NCBI GenBank assembly: GCA_003427395.1
Contig: BFEA01000108.1
Location: 1,467,979 to 1,520,716 of the forward strand
Direction of reading: 5' to 3'
Length of the DNA stretch: 52,738 nt
Source: Chara braunii
Taxonomy: Eukaryota; Streptophyta; Charophyceae; Charales; Characeae
Positions within the stretch are counted from its first letter, which is position 1. Each line of letters begins with the position of its first letter. Positions 1 through 9,929 of the stretch are shown here, one piece after another. The position numbers were made by a program, and so were the translations under genes. The notes under the pieces are model-generated. The model had not been told where the DNA came from and searched no databases. It worked only from the letters and a program-made list of their open reading frames with translations.

Positions 1-1547
1 CGTCGTCGCCCTGTTACTGTCGGGTGCCCGTGTCCGGTGGCAAGGAGGGGGCTTATGACCCTCCTCAGGGGTGATAAGCCTCCTACCGATGCGGCTGCGG
101 GTCGCCCTTCTTTTGGGGTCTTACCGCACGGTGCAAGATCGGGGCCCATCCGCAGACAACACTCGTAAGGTCGACCTACTTTGGCCGTGGACCGCTAACT
201 CGAGATTCGAACCGTTAGCATTCCCGCGAAAGGAAAGGCCAACAGGTAGAAAATCGAAAATAGAAAAACTTAGTAATAATAATAATAATAATAATAGCCG
301 TGAAACAAGAATGGAAAAAAAAAAGAATCCTAAAGTCACAGTCGCCCAAAGCCACTGGATTTCCCCCGAACTAAAACAAATTCATACTCGATGTTTTATT
401 ATTTTTCTTTTCTTTCTTTCTTTTCTTTTCTCTTTTGACAGTGACTTCCGCCTAGTGCACCTAACCCATAACTCAACAGAAGGTTACTCGGTGCGCAGTA
501 GAAAAGACTGCGCCAGTCCTTTCACCTTCGCGTCCCAGGGCGAGCCTGGCGGCTACTACGACCACAGGCCGGTAGTGCTCTGCTGTACAGCAGGGCGTCG
601 AGCCTGCGTGGACCAATGGAAGCCCTACGACGCACCCCTTTTGCTGAGGGCTACACCACCGGGACAGGTTCGCCCCGAGAACAGTCCTGGTATTAGATCC
701 ATCTACAACACGAACCCCGCCTGGAGAACAACAAGTCGAGACGTGGGACTGGTACTGAGCAAGGATCCAGTACACAGAGGAGGGCCGGAACACCGCGCCC
801 TCCGACAGCGAGGGTCTGATTCAGACGTTAACCGCGTGTACGCCCTATGCTACAACCAACGAGAAACGCGCTCAGTTGGACCACCTCTGCGATTGTATAA
901 GAAAAGTCTTCACATGTGGTGCGGTAGCTCGATGGAGATACGCCCACCCACGGGATGGTGACAACTCCCGCGGGTGGAGGTAAGCAGTGCCTCGCGTCAC
1001 CCTATTCTATCGTAGGGGATTGCGAGAGGTACGACCGATGCACTCGGCCGGAGCGGCAAGACGCTCTACGCGACGTCCTGCCAGATCCTACGTGACGCGG
1101 TTGGGAGGGTCCCGCTGCGGGACCGATGCGCTGGACAAGTGGCATCGTTGCGTGGGATCTCGACAATCTATCAGGATCCTTAGTGAACGAATTCAGGTTA
1201 AAATGCAGGGTAATGATCCAGGCAAAACGACAAACTTCATATTTTTTTGATTTGATTACGTATAAGATAGTACAATACGAGTATTATTGTGTTGATAACT
1301 GTGTATGCAGATCAGTTATTTGATTGCAAGTGTTGGAAGTTTGTTCGTACCTTTGGGTGAGTGGTGAAGTCTGGTCACCAGTAGAGCAAATGGTTAATAT
1401 ATTAGTAAGTGAAAGGAGTATGTGATAATAGTTAGGTAAGAAAGGAAGGGAACGATCGGTCATGTCAGAAGTAAAGAGTATAAGTGGTTGATGACTTATC
1501 GGTGGGTTATTTTCTTGTTCACAACAGGATTTAAATGAAGAATAGAG
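1..1547. other. Unassigned leader of Ty3/gypsy relic 1
   Basis: No gene or domain is recognisable. The long open frame at 71-961 has a low-complexity Asn run, a Phe/Leu-rich stretch and no family motif, so I do not treat it as coding. A short perfect GC-rich hairpin (GGTCCCG, CTG loop, CGGGACC) lies near 1109-1125. Because the gag of a Ty3/gypsy relic starts at about 1548, part of this stretch could be its LTR and untranslated leader, but I found no terminal TG...CA pair or clear primer-binding site. Confidence 0.35.
271..294. repeat. (AAT)n microsatellite
   Basis: About eight AAT/TAA triplets in a row; simple sequence repeat. Confidence 0.9.
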
Positions 1548-3422
1548 ATGGCAGATGTTGATGGTATTGTGTGAGGTCCAGCCTCAACGCCGGAGGATCT
1601 CATTAAGGCGTTGGAGAAAAGAGAGTTGGCACGGCTGCAAATGCCAAAAGTCAATATCTTCCGGTTCAAAGGGGAAAGAGTATTGTAATGGCAAAAAATG
1701 TTAGAACAGGTTACGGGCGAGGCAGGTGAACCAGATAAGTTCAAAATGATGCCCAGGTATGTCTGGTGGGAGATCCGTCCAGAGGTTATGAAGGTAGCCA
1801 CAAATGCGGGTGGAGTATGGGTCAGTTTCAAGAAAGAGATGTAGAAAGGATTTAAGTTGGGGGATGGTCTGCTGACGAAAGCAAACCTATAAGTCGTAAG
1901 CCGGAACGAATTCACCCCGGTGGCCACCTTCGCCACGATTTTGAAAAAATGGCGAAGAGGATTCCCGGGATGGCGGAAGAAGAACAATGTGCAACTTTTC
2001 TGGGACACTTCACGAACTTCGAATCCTCTGGGCTAACAAAGCACGGTGCCCCACGGAAGAAGTTAACATGGGTCATGATTAAAGGGAGCTTGGTAGACGG
2101 TGAACTGGATCAAGTGGACCTTTTCCAAATGAAACAAGCCAGGAGGAAGAGGAAAGTCATGAATGCCACAACTGGAGACCACCAAGATTTTAAGAAGGTG
2201 GTAGAGAAGGTAGTGGCGCAACTTGCCACATCGAAAGAGGCAAATGCACGAAAAAAGATAATGAAAGTGACGCAAGCACAGGGAACAGGCAAAAAGACGG
2301 TGGTGAGAGAGGAACCAAAAGAAGAAGAAAAAAAAAAGGAAGAGCTGAAACATTTAAAGTTAACAAAGGCTCATCGAAAGACCAAAAATTTGGCGCAAGA
2401 GAAACAAGGCTCAAGAAGGGGCAATGTTCCCAAGTTGTTGCGATGTCACAACCAGAATCACAAGGTCAAGCAGGGATGGCAATGACATCACCAATTGGAC
2501 AAGCGCCCTACGGATAGTGGCCGGGTTATAGGCCTCTTAGTCCCTGACCCGAGTTTAATCCCTATGCGCCATGACCGATAAGTGGACAATATGGGCCCTA
2601 TATGGTAGCATCTTGCGGGTTTCCAGGGCCCCAAGCTCAACAAGCAAGCCAACCGAACCAGCAGCCAAACCAGCCTCAACAATCAACACCGCAAGGATCT
2701 TAGGAAAACCAGGGTGGCGGACGTGGTCAAGGCCAAGGATGGGGGCGAGGTAGAAGAAATGGAGGTCGTGGAGGAGGCGGAATAGAAAACGGTGGTGGTA
2801 ATTCAAAAGGAGGAGGACAAAGAGATTGGAACGCGTCAGAGAGTAGAGGAGGACAAGAAGGTAGGAAGCGATATGGTAAAGGAAAAGTGGATTGGAGGAA
2901 TGCGATCTGCCGACATTGTGGTAAGAATTTAAGAAAGAACATATGATCAAATTTTGCCATGTCCAGAGGAATGATGAGGACGGAGGGTTGATCAGTACAA
3001 ACATAGATGGAGACGTCTATGATAAGTTTGAGAATTACATTGACCCTATGATTCCAGGAGGAACGAGGAAGGAGACTCTACGACGAGCGAACGCGGGAAA
3101 TGCACCTGCCCCGCCAGCCATGTTTTGGATCTGGCAAGAAAAGGAGGTTCACCTCGACGTAAGAGCAGAGGAAATAAGAGGGAATGAGGAGGTAGAACAA
3201 AAGGTAAAAGATGACACCGTGAAAAAGGAACCCATTGTAATAGAGTCCGAAGATGAGGAAGAAGAGGACTGTCAGGTCGAGGCAAGGAGTATGTGGGAAA
3301 GGATGAAGGACCTGGTGGAAAAAATAGGAAGATATCAAAGGAAGTCGATTGATATCTGCGAGGAGGTTAGAGAGTGGAAAGGAAAGAGGTCACTTGTGTA
3401 CCTCTATGATGCAGGTCCATGA
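1548..3422 (+). pseudogene. Degenerate gag of Ty3/gypsy relic 1 (CCHC knuckle)
   Basis: Reading starts at ATG 1548 (M-A-D-V-D-G...), meets TGA after eight codons and continues with capsid-like sequence through about 1890, including a Trp-Trp-Glu-Ile-Arg-Pro motif, interrupted by TAA and TAG. A basic Lys/Glu-rich stretch is open at 1949-2485. A Gln/Asn/Pro-rich and then Gly/Arg-rich linker (about 2620-2880) precedes a nucleocapsid knuckle: Cys-Arg-His-Cys-Gly at 2908-2922 and His-Met-Ile-Lys-Phe-Cys at 2940-2957, split by a frameshift. Residues after the knuckle are open at 2943-3422. In such elements Gag packages the RNA inside virus-like particles; this copy cannot make it. Confidence 0.75.
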
Positions 3423-3461
3423 CCAATTGGAGAACCCGAAAATCTGCTAGGTGCGACAATC

Positions 3462-4710
3462 TTGGGGTCAGCGCCTCGATCCGGGATGACCTTTAGGGTG
3501 CCGTCTAGGCTAGGAAAAATGTCGCTTACAGTCAGGACCAGGGCTAAAGGATCAGTGAGCTGCGATCAACCAACACAAGACATTCATGAGCCAAACTGGG
3601 AAAAAAAGGTTGTTGAGGTCCCAGAAAACGGGGATGAAGAGGATGAGAGGTTGAGCCAGGAGGAGGATAAGCTAGCGGAACAAAGAGCTAAAAGGAGGGG
3701 CGTTAAGATCGACATGGGTCAATCCCGAAAGGGCAAGAAGAAAAATTATATTGTTTGGGTCGAGGAAGGTTATGATGTCTAGGAAATGATGGACAAGATT
3801 CTTGAGGATCTTAACTACCTCATGAACTTAAAAGATATCCTTGCGTGAACCCCTAGACTACGAGACGAACTCAAAGTCTGATTATCTAATAAGATGGTGG
3901 CTAGCGTGCATCTGGGAACTATAATTCCCAGAGAAGTACAGTGGGCAGAAATAGGCACCAAAATGGATTGGAAGTCCGTGGCATGCGGGTGTTCAGAAGT
4001 GATTGTCAAAAAGAAGCCATGCACGACAATGGTGGATACGGACGCTGAGATGAACCTCATGAAGGAGTGGGATGAAAATCGATCACTCTGATAATGAAGT
4101 TCTTATTCGAGCGAATAGTAAGTAAGTGTTTGTACGAACCGCGTCCAGCGTGGTCGTGAAGATTGGGAAGGTAAAGGAGAGGAGTTGTTTATTTGTAATG
4201 TCATATTTAGACCATCCTATCCTACTGGGCCGATCTTTCCTGAGTAGAACGGAGTCCTACATTCTCAGCAAGCATGATGAGATGATATTCTTTGTATCGT
4301 GTGACCCTGTATGTGGCAATTATGAGGTGGTCACATACAAGAATACGGGATCTCGAAGTGTAAGGAATCAGCCCAACCCTAACTCTTTTATAATTAAGGA
4401 GTCAGAAGAGGAAAGGAGGAGATTCAAAAGAGAAGAATTAAGAGGAGAGAAACAATCAGAAGCATTGTCCCTAAGTTTAGCCAACATAGGCGATGCTATG
4501 GAAATAATATCCACCTATGAGATGACGGGTCCAGGGGCAGTAGAAGCCCTAACGGAAAAGGTGATGAAACAAATGGGAGAAGGGGAGACAACGTTGGTAT
4601 ATCGTCTGCCTAGAAGAATAGGAGGACCAACAAGAGTTCATCCCCAAAGTTCAGTTCTTGTGCTCGTGACTGATGAGAAAAAAATTACTACGAGCGGAAA
4701 CGAGAGCTGA
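3462..4710 (+). pseudogene. Linker and aspartic protease region of relic 1
   Basis: The 3462-3782 frame encodes a charged Glu/Arg/Lys-rich linker. The 3894-4091 frame carries a retropepsin-like active site, Val-Asp-Thr-Asp-Ala-Glu-Met-Asn, at about 4032-4055. Family members have Asp-Thr/Ser-Gly-Ala, so the Gly is replaced by Asp at 4041-4043. The next open frame, 4126-4710, has the conserved C-terminal part (His-Pro-Ile-Leu-Leu-Gly-Arg-Ser-Phe-Leu) followed by an acidic linker leading to the RT. Retropepsin would cut the Gag-Pol polyprotein. The domain is split across at least two frames and its active-site loop is altered. Confidence 0.7.
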
Positions 4711-4775
4711 TGTGGAAGATGTGAGAGAGAGCAGATAATAGGCCATACTGTATCAACGAAGAGATTAAAAAGACG

Positions 4776-5706
4776 TTGATTATAGGAGAGTCTGATGTTC
4801 TTACAGCGCAGGAGAAAAAATTGATAGTGAAGACTATAAGAGGAAGACCTCCTGCATATGTCTTCAATTATGATGATCGCGGACGTCTTGATGTTGATAA
4901 TATTTTGATGATTCAGATTCATACCGTGCCGCATGAACCACGAAATTTGCGAGGTGCACGATATCCCAGTCCGGTTGATGAAGAAAAAGTAGTGGAATAC
5001 CTTGATGGACAAATTCGCACACATGTATCAGATTACTCGAGTGAGTCGTATGCATCCCCCTGGTTTTGCTTTGTCAAGCCAAATGAGACTTTACGATGGG
5101 TACATGTGGTCTACTGAATGCTGATGCACTTTCGAAAGCCTGTGCATGACGATCTGTACTACCACTTATAAATATTTATTCTGGTTATAACCAGTTTCTT
5201 GTATACCCATCAGATAGACCTACGGCGGTCATGCATACACCTTGGGGACTGATTCACATAAATGTTGCACCACAAGGGTGGACCAATGCAGTCGTCATGG
5301 TTCAAAGGCATATGGTAAGGGCTATGCAAACAATAAGTTATCACATTACACAACCTTAAATTGATGATCTGGTTATGAAAGGATCAAAGGAGAAGGATGA
5401 GTAGGAGGTTATGCGAAAAGTTCGACGTTTTGTCTGAGATCGTGTGCAAGACTTATGCAAGGTCCTCGATTTGTTAAAGAAACATAAGCTTTCTATAAGT
5501 GGTTTGAAGTTCAGGCATTGTATGCGCAGAGCGACTATCTTAAGGTTTGTGTGCGACAAAATGGGTCGTCGGCCAGACACTAAGAAGACCAACAAGATTC
5601 TCGAGTGACCGACGTCATTTGAGGCAATCACAGAAGTAAGAAGCTTCTTAGGAACGTGTGAATTTTTGAGGGCCTTCATTAAAGGGGTTGCCTCCAAAAT
5701 GGAACA
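4776..5706 (+). pseudogene. Reverse transcriptase domain of relic 1
   Basis: The 4776-5117 frame carries the N-terminal RT fingers: Pro-His-Glu-Pro-Arg-Asn-Leu-Arg-Gly-Ala-Arg-Tyr and then Tyr-Ala-Ser-Pro-Trp-Phe-Cys-Phe-Val-Lys-Pro-Asn. After a frameshift, 5179-5400 reads Tyr-Ser-Gly-Tyr-Asn-Gln-Phe and Thr-Pro-Trp-Gly-Leu. The catalytic box would be Tyr-Ile-Asp-Asp, but the Tyr codon is TAA (5357-5359), followed by Ile-Asp-Asp-Leu-Val at 5360-5374. Downstream sequence to 5706 matches the RT thumb and connection (Phe-Leu-Gly-Thr-Cys-Glu-Phe-Leu-Arg). The enzyme would copy element RNA to DNA; this copy is dead. Confidence 0.85.
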
Positions 5707-5709
5707 GTT

Positions 5710-6250
5710 ATGAAAACTCGTACACCAGGGTTAAAAATGAGAGTGGGAGGACAAGCAAGACCTAAAGAAAAAATTTCAGGAATGAGGTCTAGTACTAGGA
5801 TTAGCAGACCATGCCGCCACTTTAACAAGGCGTTTTATTGTGGAGACAGATGTGGGGCCAACTGCCTTAGGAAGAGTATTGATCCAAAAAAACTGCAAAG
5901 GAGAAGAACGATCGCTGAGATTTAAAAGTCGAACGCTTAACTCAATGGAGAGGAACTATTCCGAGTTTAAGCACGAAACGTTAACAGTTTTTCACTACTT
6001 GTGAATTTTGAGAAACTACCTCTTTGGCAGGAGGTTCGTGTTGAGGATAGACCAAACTGCTCTCGCAAGTTCACTCAAGAATTACGTTCCTTCAGATTAA
6101 ACTATTGTCATATGGTTAACATACATTCGGATACTCGACTTCGAGTTCGAGCGTATTTAAAGGAACAAAACTAAAGCTGACGGGTTGAGTCTCATCGACT
6201 AAGATAAGTGTAGTGAAGGAGTAGTCGAAGACATTTCGCCAGTCGACGAC
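5710..6250 (+). pseudogene. RNase H and connection region of relic 1
   Basis: At about 5828-5990 the plus strand reads Phe-Ile-Val-Glu-Thr-Asp-Val-Gly-Pro-Thr-Ala-Leu-Gly, then Ser-Arg-Thr-Leu-Asn-Ser-Met-Glu-Arg-Asn-Tyr-Ser and Glu-Phe-Lys-His-Glu-Thr-Leu, the usual Ty3/gypsy RNase H pattern with the first catalytic Asp in Glu-Thr-Asp. After a frameshift near 6000 a second frame continues with residues typical of the tether (Trp-Leu-Thr-Tyr-Ile near 6116). Multiple stops follow. It would degrade RNA in the RNA:DNA hybrid. Confidence 0.7.
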
Positions 6251-6599
6251 TTTTTTGATAGAGAAGAGGATGTAAAACTTCACATAAACTCTTGGTGTTT
6301 GACCGTGTATAAGCATATTACTCTTGACGATCTGTATGGCTTGCACCTTCAGGTCATGTACGACGACCAAACATAGTCCTCAAACCTTATGTTGAAGAAG
6401 ATTCTTGACGTATGCTAAGAGTGGAATGGATGATGGAGTTGGCACTGGCGGATAGGTACGTGGTAGAAACGGAGTCGACTACTATCAAAAATGGAGCCCT
6501 GCAGGTGAAGAAACATAAAAAGTTTGTAGGTTGAGTGTATCTGTTGACAAACTCCCTACTTCAGGATGATGTCTCCAGGATTGAGGAAGAGAGACAAAA

Positions 6600-7140
6600 C
6601 ATAGAAGAAAATGTGAAAGAATGACGATTTTGAGGAAGGATAAATAAATTAGGCATTTCGCGCGGAAAAATATGGCGGAGTATATCTCGAACTGAGAATG
6701 TTTCTTTCGTGGGAATTGAAAGAAAAAGATGTTAGTGAGAAAGTCCTCAAAATGCAGTCATAATTCTTAGTAAAGAAGGGTAAGAAGAGGAATCTGAGAA
6801 GGGTAGTATGCGACATCGCTCGACAGATAAATGTCATAGTTGCCCTGCATGATGGGAAAGTAGGAGGGCATAGAAGTACAAATGCGACATACCTAAAGAT
6901 GCACAAACTATATTATTGGGATATCATGTGGCAGATGATTGACAAGTACTGTAAATCTTGTGTACCATGCCATGAGCAGTCGTCTCTTAGATTTAGAGAA
7001 CCGCTCCACCCGAGCAGGATATCCTCCACACTTTGATTGCGACACCATACAACCCTCATTCGCCGAACTAGCATGCCTTTCCAACTTTGCTGGATGTCCA
7101 ATCCATCAATTACATGTGTACACAGTTGACGAACTCTAGC
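6600..7140 (+). pseudogene. Integrase N-terminal remnant of relic 1
   Basis: The recognisable part is the zinc-binding end near 6950-7020: Cys-Lys-Ser-Cys-Val-Pro-Cys-His-Glu-Gln followed by Arg-Glu-Pro-Leu-His-Pro. Sequence from about 6800 reads like the preceding His-containing half but is frameshifted and stop-ridden. The catalytic core with its Asp/Asp/Glu triad is not recognisable, so the element seems truncated here. Confidence 0.55.
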
Positions 7141-7167
7141 CTTCGGCCGCCTATAACTATATATAAC

Positions 7168-7332
7168 TCTGGCGAGCCTTGAGTTATATTGCCTTTACTG
7201 GCCAACATTGCTTTGCACGGAATGGAGAATGCTTTGAATGAGTGGGCTCAGCAACAGGTGGCCGAAGGTCAAGTTATCCTGGTAAGATACGCCGATGATT
7301 TCGTTGTTCTTCACAAGGCTCGAAGAGTTGTT
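7168..7332 (+). pseudogene. Group II intron-type reverse transcriptase fragment
   Basis: In one frame, with a TGA at 7180-7182, the strand reads Val-Ile-Leu-Pro-Leu-Leu-Ala-Asn-Ile-Ala-Leu-His-Gly-Met-Glu (7183-7227) and then Leu-Val-Arg-Tyr-Ala-Asp-Asp-Phe-Val-Val-Leu-His (7279-7314), ending in TAG at 7333. Leu-Leu-Ala-Asn-Ile-x-Leu-His-Gly-Met-Glu followed by Arg-Tyr-Ala-Asp-Asp-Phe-Val is the signature of group II intron maturase RTs of bacteria and organelles, not of Ty3/gypsy (Tyr-Ile-Asp-Asp) or of the LINE here. The spacing between the two blocks is shorter than I would expect. Nothing recognisable lies up- or downstream, so it is a fragment. Organelle-to-nucleus transfer is the simplest guess. 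Confidence 0.65.
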
Positions 7333-7736
7333 TAGGGCGCTCAAGGGTTCCTTACACACCCCTTCATCGTAGATCACCCGAATCACAATCCGCTTTGTCA
7401 CATGTATATCAAACCTCGACAAAATGTGATGAGACAATAGACACCTTAACCTAAATTTGGATCTCTTTTCGTTAAACGTACGTACGGCCGTGTAAGCCGC
7501 TATCAGACCTGCAAAGTCCTAAGATTGAAGGTCAACCCTTGTCGCTTGCTGACTCAAAAACTTCGCAAGCGGTGCCTTCAAGTCCAGGGAACGACTGAGA
7601 AAGGGTATGATGGGATTAATAGTTAACGTTACCCCACCTTTTAACCATCCTCGATAGTATCTCATCTCCTGCTTGCCAAATTCGCATTCAAACTATCTCC
7701 ATACAGTCTCCTCAAAAACTTCCATCGATCAACAAT
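7333..7736. other. No recognisable gene
   Basis: Neither strand shows a family motif. It separates the group II-type fragment (plus) from the tail of the GIY-YIG polyprotein (minus). If the latter continued into an RT domain, it would be expected here; I see none. Confidence 0.5.
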
Positions 7737-8433
7737 TCAAGCACCACTCGAACAGTGTATGACCACACTCAATATCCCTCGTTCATTATATCTTTTCAAT
7801 AATTTCAAAAGGCTAACCGGGTCGTCGCCATGACTAGACCGAAAAACACAAACATATCCTCCATAATCACATCCCACATGTCTCTCGCTCTGTACATTAT
7901 TCCGTTTCTTTCTCAATCTCTCTTTCAGCCCGACCCGACATTTTTTAGAACGCTTTGGCTTGTCACGAACGTTCAATGCGGAACACAACAAACGAATAAA
8001 AAATTGTTATGTTTCCAACAAATCCTCCTTTGAACAGCAACACAAAGGGATAACCGCATACGAGTGAGTCCCACAACGACGTAACCACCTATACAACTTC
8101 TTATTTCTTCTTCCCCCTTCAATCACTTTCCTCTGACCCGCCCTATAGACATGCTCCTTCCAACGACAATGAGCCTCACGTTGCGTGCTTCCCACATATA
8201 TACTGATGCCTAGAGGAGACCAATACGTAAACCACCGGCCCTTGCCACTCATCCAACTTATCCCTTCGACACTTAACCATCAAAGGTAGGAAAAACCTAA
8301 TTAATTTAACGCGCGAGGGAATCTCACCAAAGAGAATTAACCTACAAACAACGATGGTCAACAACACATTCACACTCCTGCATCTCAACAAGTCCAAAGA
8401 GGAAGAACGAAGCCTACTGCAAAGTCTCACCAC
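7737..8433 (-). pseudogene. GIY-YIG endonuclease-like domain and basic tail
   Basis: Two overlapping minus-strand frames together give the fold signature. The upstream frame has Gly-Pro-Val-Val-Tyr-Val-Leu (Tyr codon at 8227-8229), corresponding to the GIY strand. After a frameshift between about 8205 and 8225 the next frame reads Ile-Tyr-Val-Gly-Ser-Thr (8184-8201), the YIG strand, followed by Arg-Trp-Lys-Glu-His (the family Arg helix) and Glu-Asp-Leu-Leu-Glu-Thr (region of the metal-binding Glu). A single stop at about 8007 is followed in frame by a Lys/Arg-rich tail open to 7737. The domain would nick DNA. It is non-functional here. Confidence 0.6.
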
Positions 8434-8465
8434 CTACCAAAGGAAAGTCACGTCCGGGCGTGACT

Positions 8466-8786
8466 CTAAGAAGTCGCCGAGTCACGCCCATCACTCTTAC
8501 CTGATTCCTCTTCCTTGTCATCCATTAGTTCCTTCTCTTTGTCTCGGTTGTCATCCTCCATTGCTCTATCGATACGAGACTGTGCGATTGCTTCCTTGGC
8601 TTCATCCAACTTGGTGTAAACAATCCCCTCCTTCTCACAAATCCGTTGAACCTCATCTGTCTTCAGATTCCTTAGATGCTTCCTGACATCCTTCAAAAGA
8701 GCTTCCTGTTGACTAACGAAGATAACAGACGTTGCTGTCCCTTTCCCCCTATCCTTCCTAATGGACATTCCCACTGCGTCATCCAT
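8466..8786 (-). pseudogene. Internal Leu/Lys-rich segment of GIY-YIG polyprotein
   Basis: A 106-codon open stretch with a helical Leu/Lys/Glu pattern: a core of Leu-Arg-Asn-Leu-Lys-Thr-Asp-Glu-Val and Cys-Glu-Lys-Glu-Gly-Ile-Val-Tyr, then an acidic Asp/Glu/Lys tail. It lies between the coiled coil and the nuclease and is separated from the upstream segment by one frameshift near 8790. I do not recognise a named domain; a small SAP-like helix-extended-helix fold is possible. It is probably a cryptic conserved part of the same polyprotein rather than a gene. Confidence 0.45.
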
Positions 8787-9096
8787 TCTTGACTTAAGAT
8801 TCGTCCCAGGCTCCCATTTTCTTACCGGTTTCCAATCTTGTCATCGTCTCCTTCAATTTCTCCACTTCCTCTTCCGACTCCCTTCGAGCATTAGCTTCCC
8901 TGAGCCTCATCTCCTTCAATAGCTCCACTTCTCGCTAGTGTCTCTCTACCATTTCCTTAAGCTACATGTTGACCCTTCCTGTCTTACTCGGAGTAGCAAC
9001 CAGTGTGACGCGTTGTCTTACCCTAGCCTCCGTTGCAGGAGTTTGACCAATAGCCACACTGCCTCACTTGTTACTTGGACGCATAGCCTCATTCCT

Positions 9097-9927
9097 CTAT
9101 ACTTCCACATTGGCCTCCACTACCTCGCACTGTTTCTGCAGAGCAAAGATAACCTCCTCCATCGTGGTCAGCATCTTATCAATCGTGGTCGTGGCCTCTG
9201 CTTGTTCCCTCCTTAAACGTACTATCTCCTTGGCTTCACTCGCTGCCCTGGTCACTGTGGCGGACGTGCTAGTAACCTCTTGCGCTCGTTTAAAAGCTTT
9301 GACCTGTGATCTCAATCTGACAACCTCCGACTCGTCTTCAACCTTCTTTCCTCCGGTTTCGACATTCGACTGCTGTCGACATGGTGATTCGACCTGCACC
9401 TTCAATTTTGCCAGTTTTTCAACATCTCCTGCTTTCTTTCCATCAATAGCTTCTCGTACCACGTCTAGCTTCGCTGTCATCTCCTTGTGCATTTGTCCCT
9501 GCAATTCTTCCCGATCCGTCTTCTCCCTCATCCTCCGTTCCTCCTTTCCCTGTTCCTTTTTCCTGCGATCTTCTTCTTCCTTCCTTGTACGCTCCCTAAC
9601 TTCATCGACCTCGTGCTTACTATGAATTTTACTGTCAGTCTCTTCGAGCGTACTAACACGCTTGCCTAACCAGCTACCGCTACCTCCATTGTTGTAGTAT
9701 CCGGAGTAATATGGAGCCGTCGTTCCCACGTTGGAGTTTGTCGTAGGTGGAACTGTCAGCAGTGACTGCATTGGTACTATCGTCGTACTCGCAGCACTTT
9801 GACCACCATTAAACCTCCTATCCGGTAACGGACAGTACATTGAGATGTGTCCTGGTTGGCTGCAGTTGTAACATGATTGAACAACCAGTAGATTGGAGTT
9901 GTCGTTAGACACCATGACGACCTTCAA
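9097..9927 (-). pseudogene. CCHC zinc-knuckle, coiled-coil N-terminal segment
   Basis: The 276-codon frame starts Met-Lys-Val-Val-Met-Val and has one knuckle, Cys-Tyr-Asn-Cys-Ser-Gln-Pro-Gly-His-Ile-Ser-Met-Tyr-Cys, at about residues 19-32 with exact C-x2-C-x4-H-x4-C spacing. A Ser/Thr/Gln-rich linker and a Tyr/Gly/Asn patch follow, then from about residue 95 a highly charged heptad-like coiled coil to the end. The knuckle implies nucleic-acid binding and the coiled coil self-association, as in a Gag-like protein. Downstream minus-strand sequence continues the coiled coil through stops and frameshifts (8790-9096), so the intact protein was longer. Confidence 0.6.
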
Positions 9928-9929
9928 TC

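Larger units (their letters stand above)
1548..7140 (+). mobile_element. Ty3/gypsy LTR retrotransposon relic 1
   Basis: Domains appear in the Ty3/gypsy order: gag with zinc knuckle, aspartic protease, reverse transcriptase, RNase H, integrase. All are on the plus strand and broken by many frameshifts and stops. RNase H before integrase is the Ty3/gypsy order; Copia elements have integrase before RT. No chromodomain is visible after the integrase and no LTR pair was found, so the element is probably truncated as well as mutated. It is followed within 30 bases by an unrelated group II-type RT fragment. Confidence 0.85.
7737..9927 (-). mobile_element. Retroelement polyprotein relic with CCHC, coiled coil and GIY-YIG
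   Basis: Read on the minus strand, a nearly continuous but frameshifted coding region runs from ATG at 9927 to about 7737: CCHC knuckle, long Glu/Lys/Arg-rich coiled coil, a conserved Leu/Lys-rich segment, GIY-YIG-like nuclease domain, then a basic tail. Zinc knuckle plus nuclease indicates a retroelement, but no RT is visible. GIY-YIG nucleases occur in Penelope-like elements, where in one lineage the nuclease precedes the RT; that would fit if the RT end was lost below 7737. Other sources (homing endonuclease, bacterial-type UvrC-like) are less compatible with the knuckle. Confidence 0.55.

Noticed and set aside
71-961. 296-codon open frame
   Set aside because: Low-complexity Asn and Phe/Leu runs, no domain, lies in the probable leader of a decayed retroelement.
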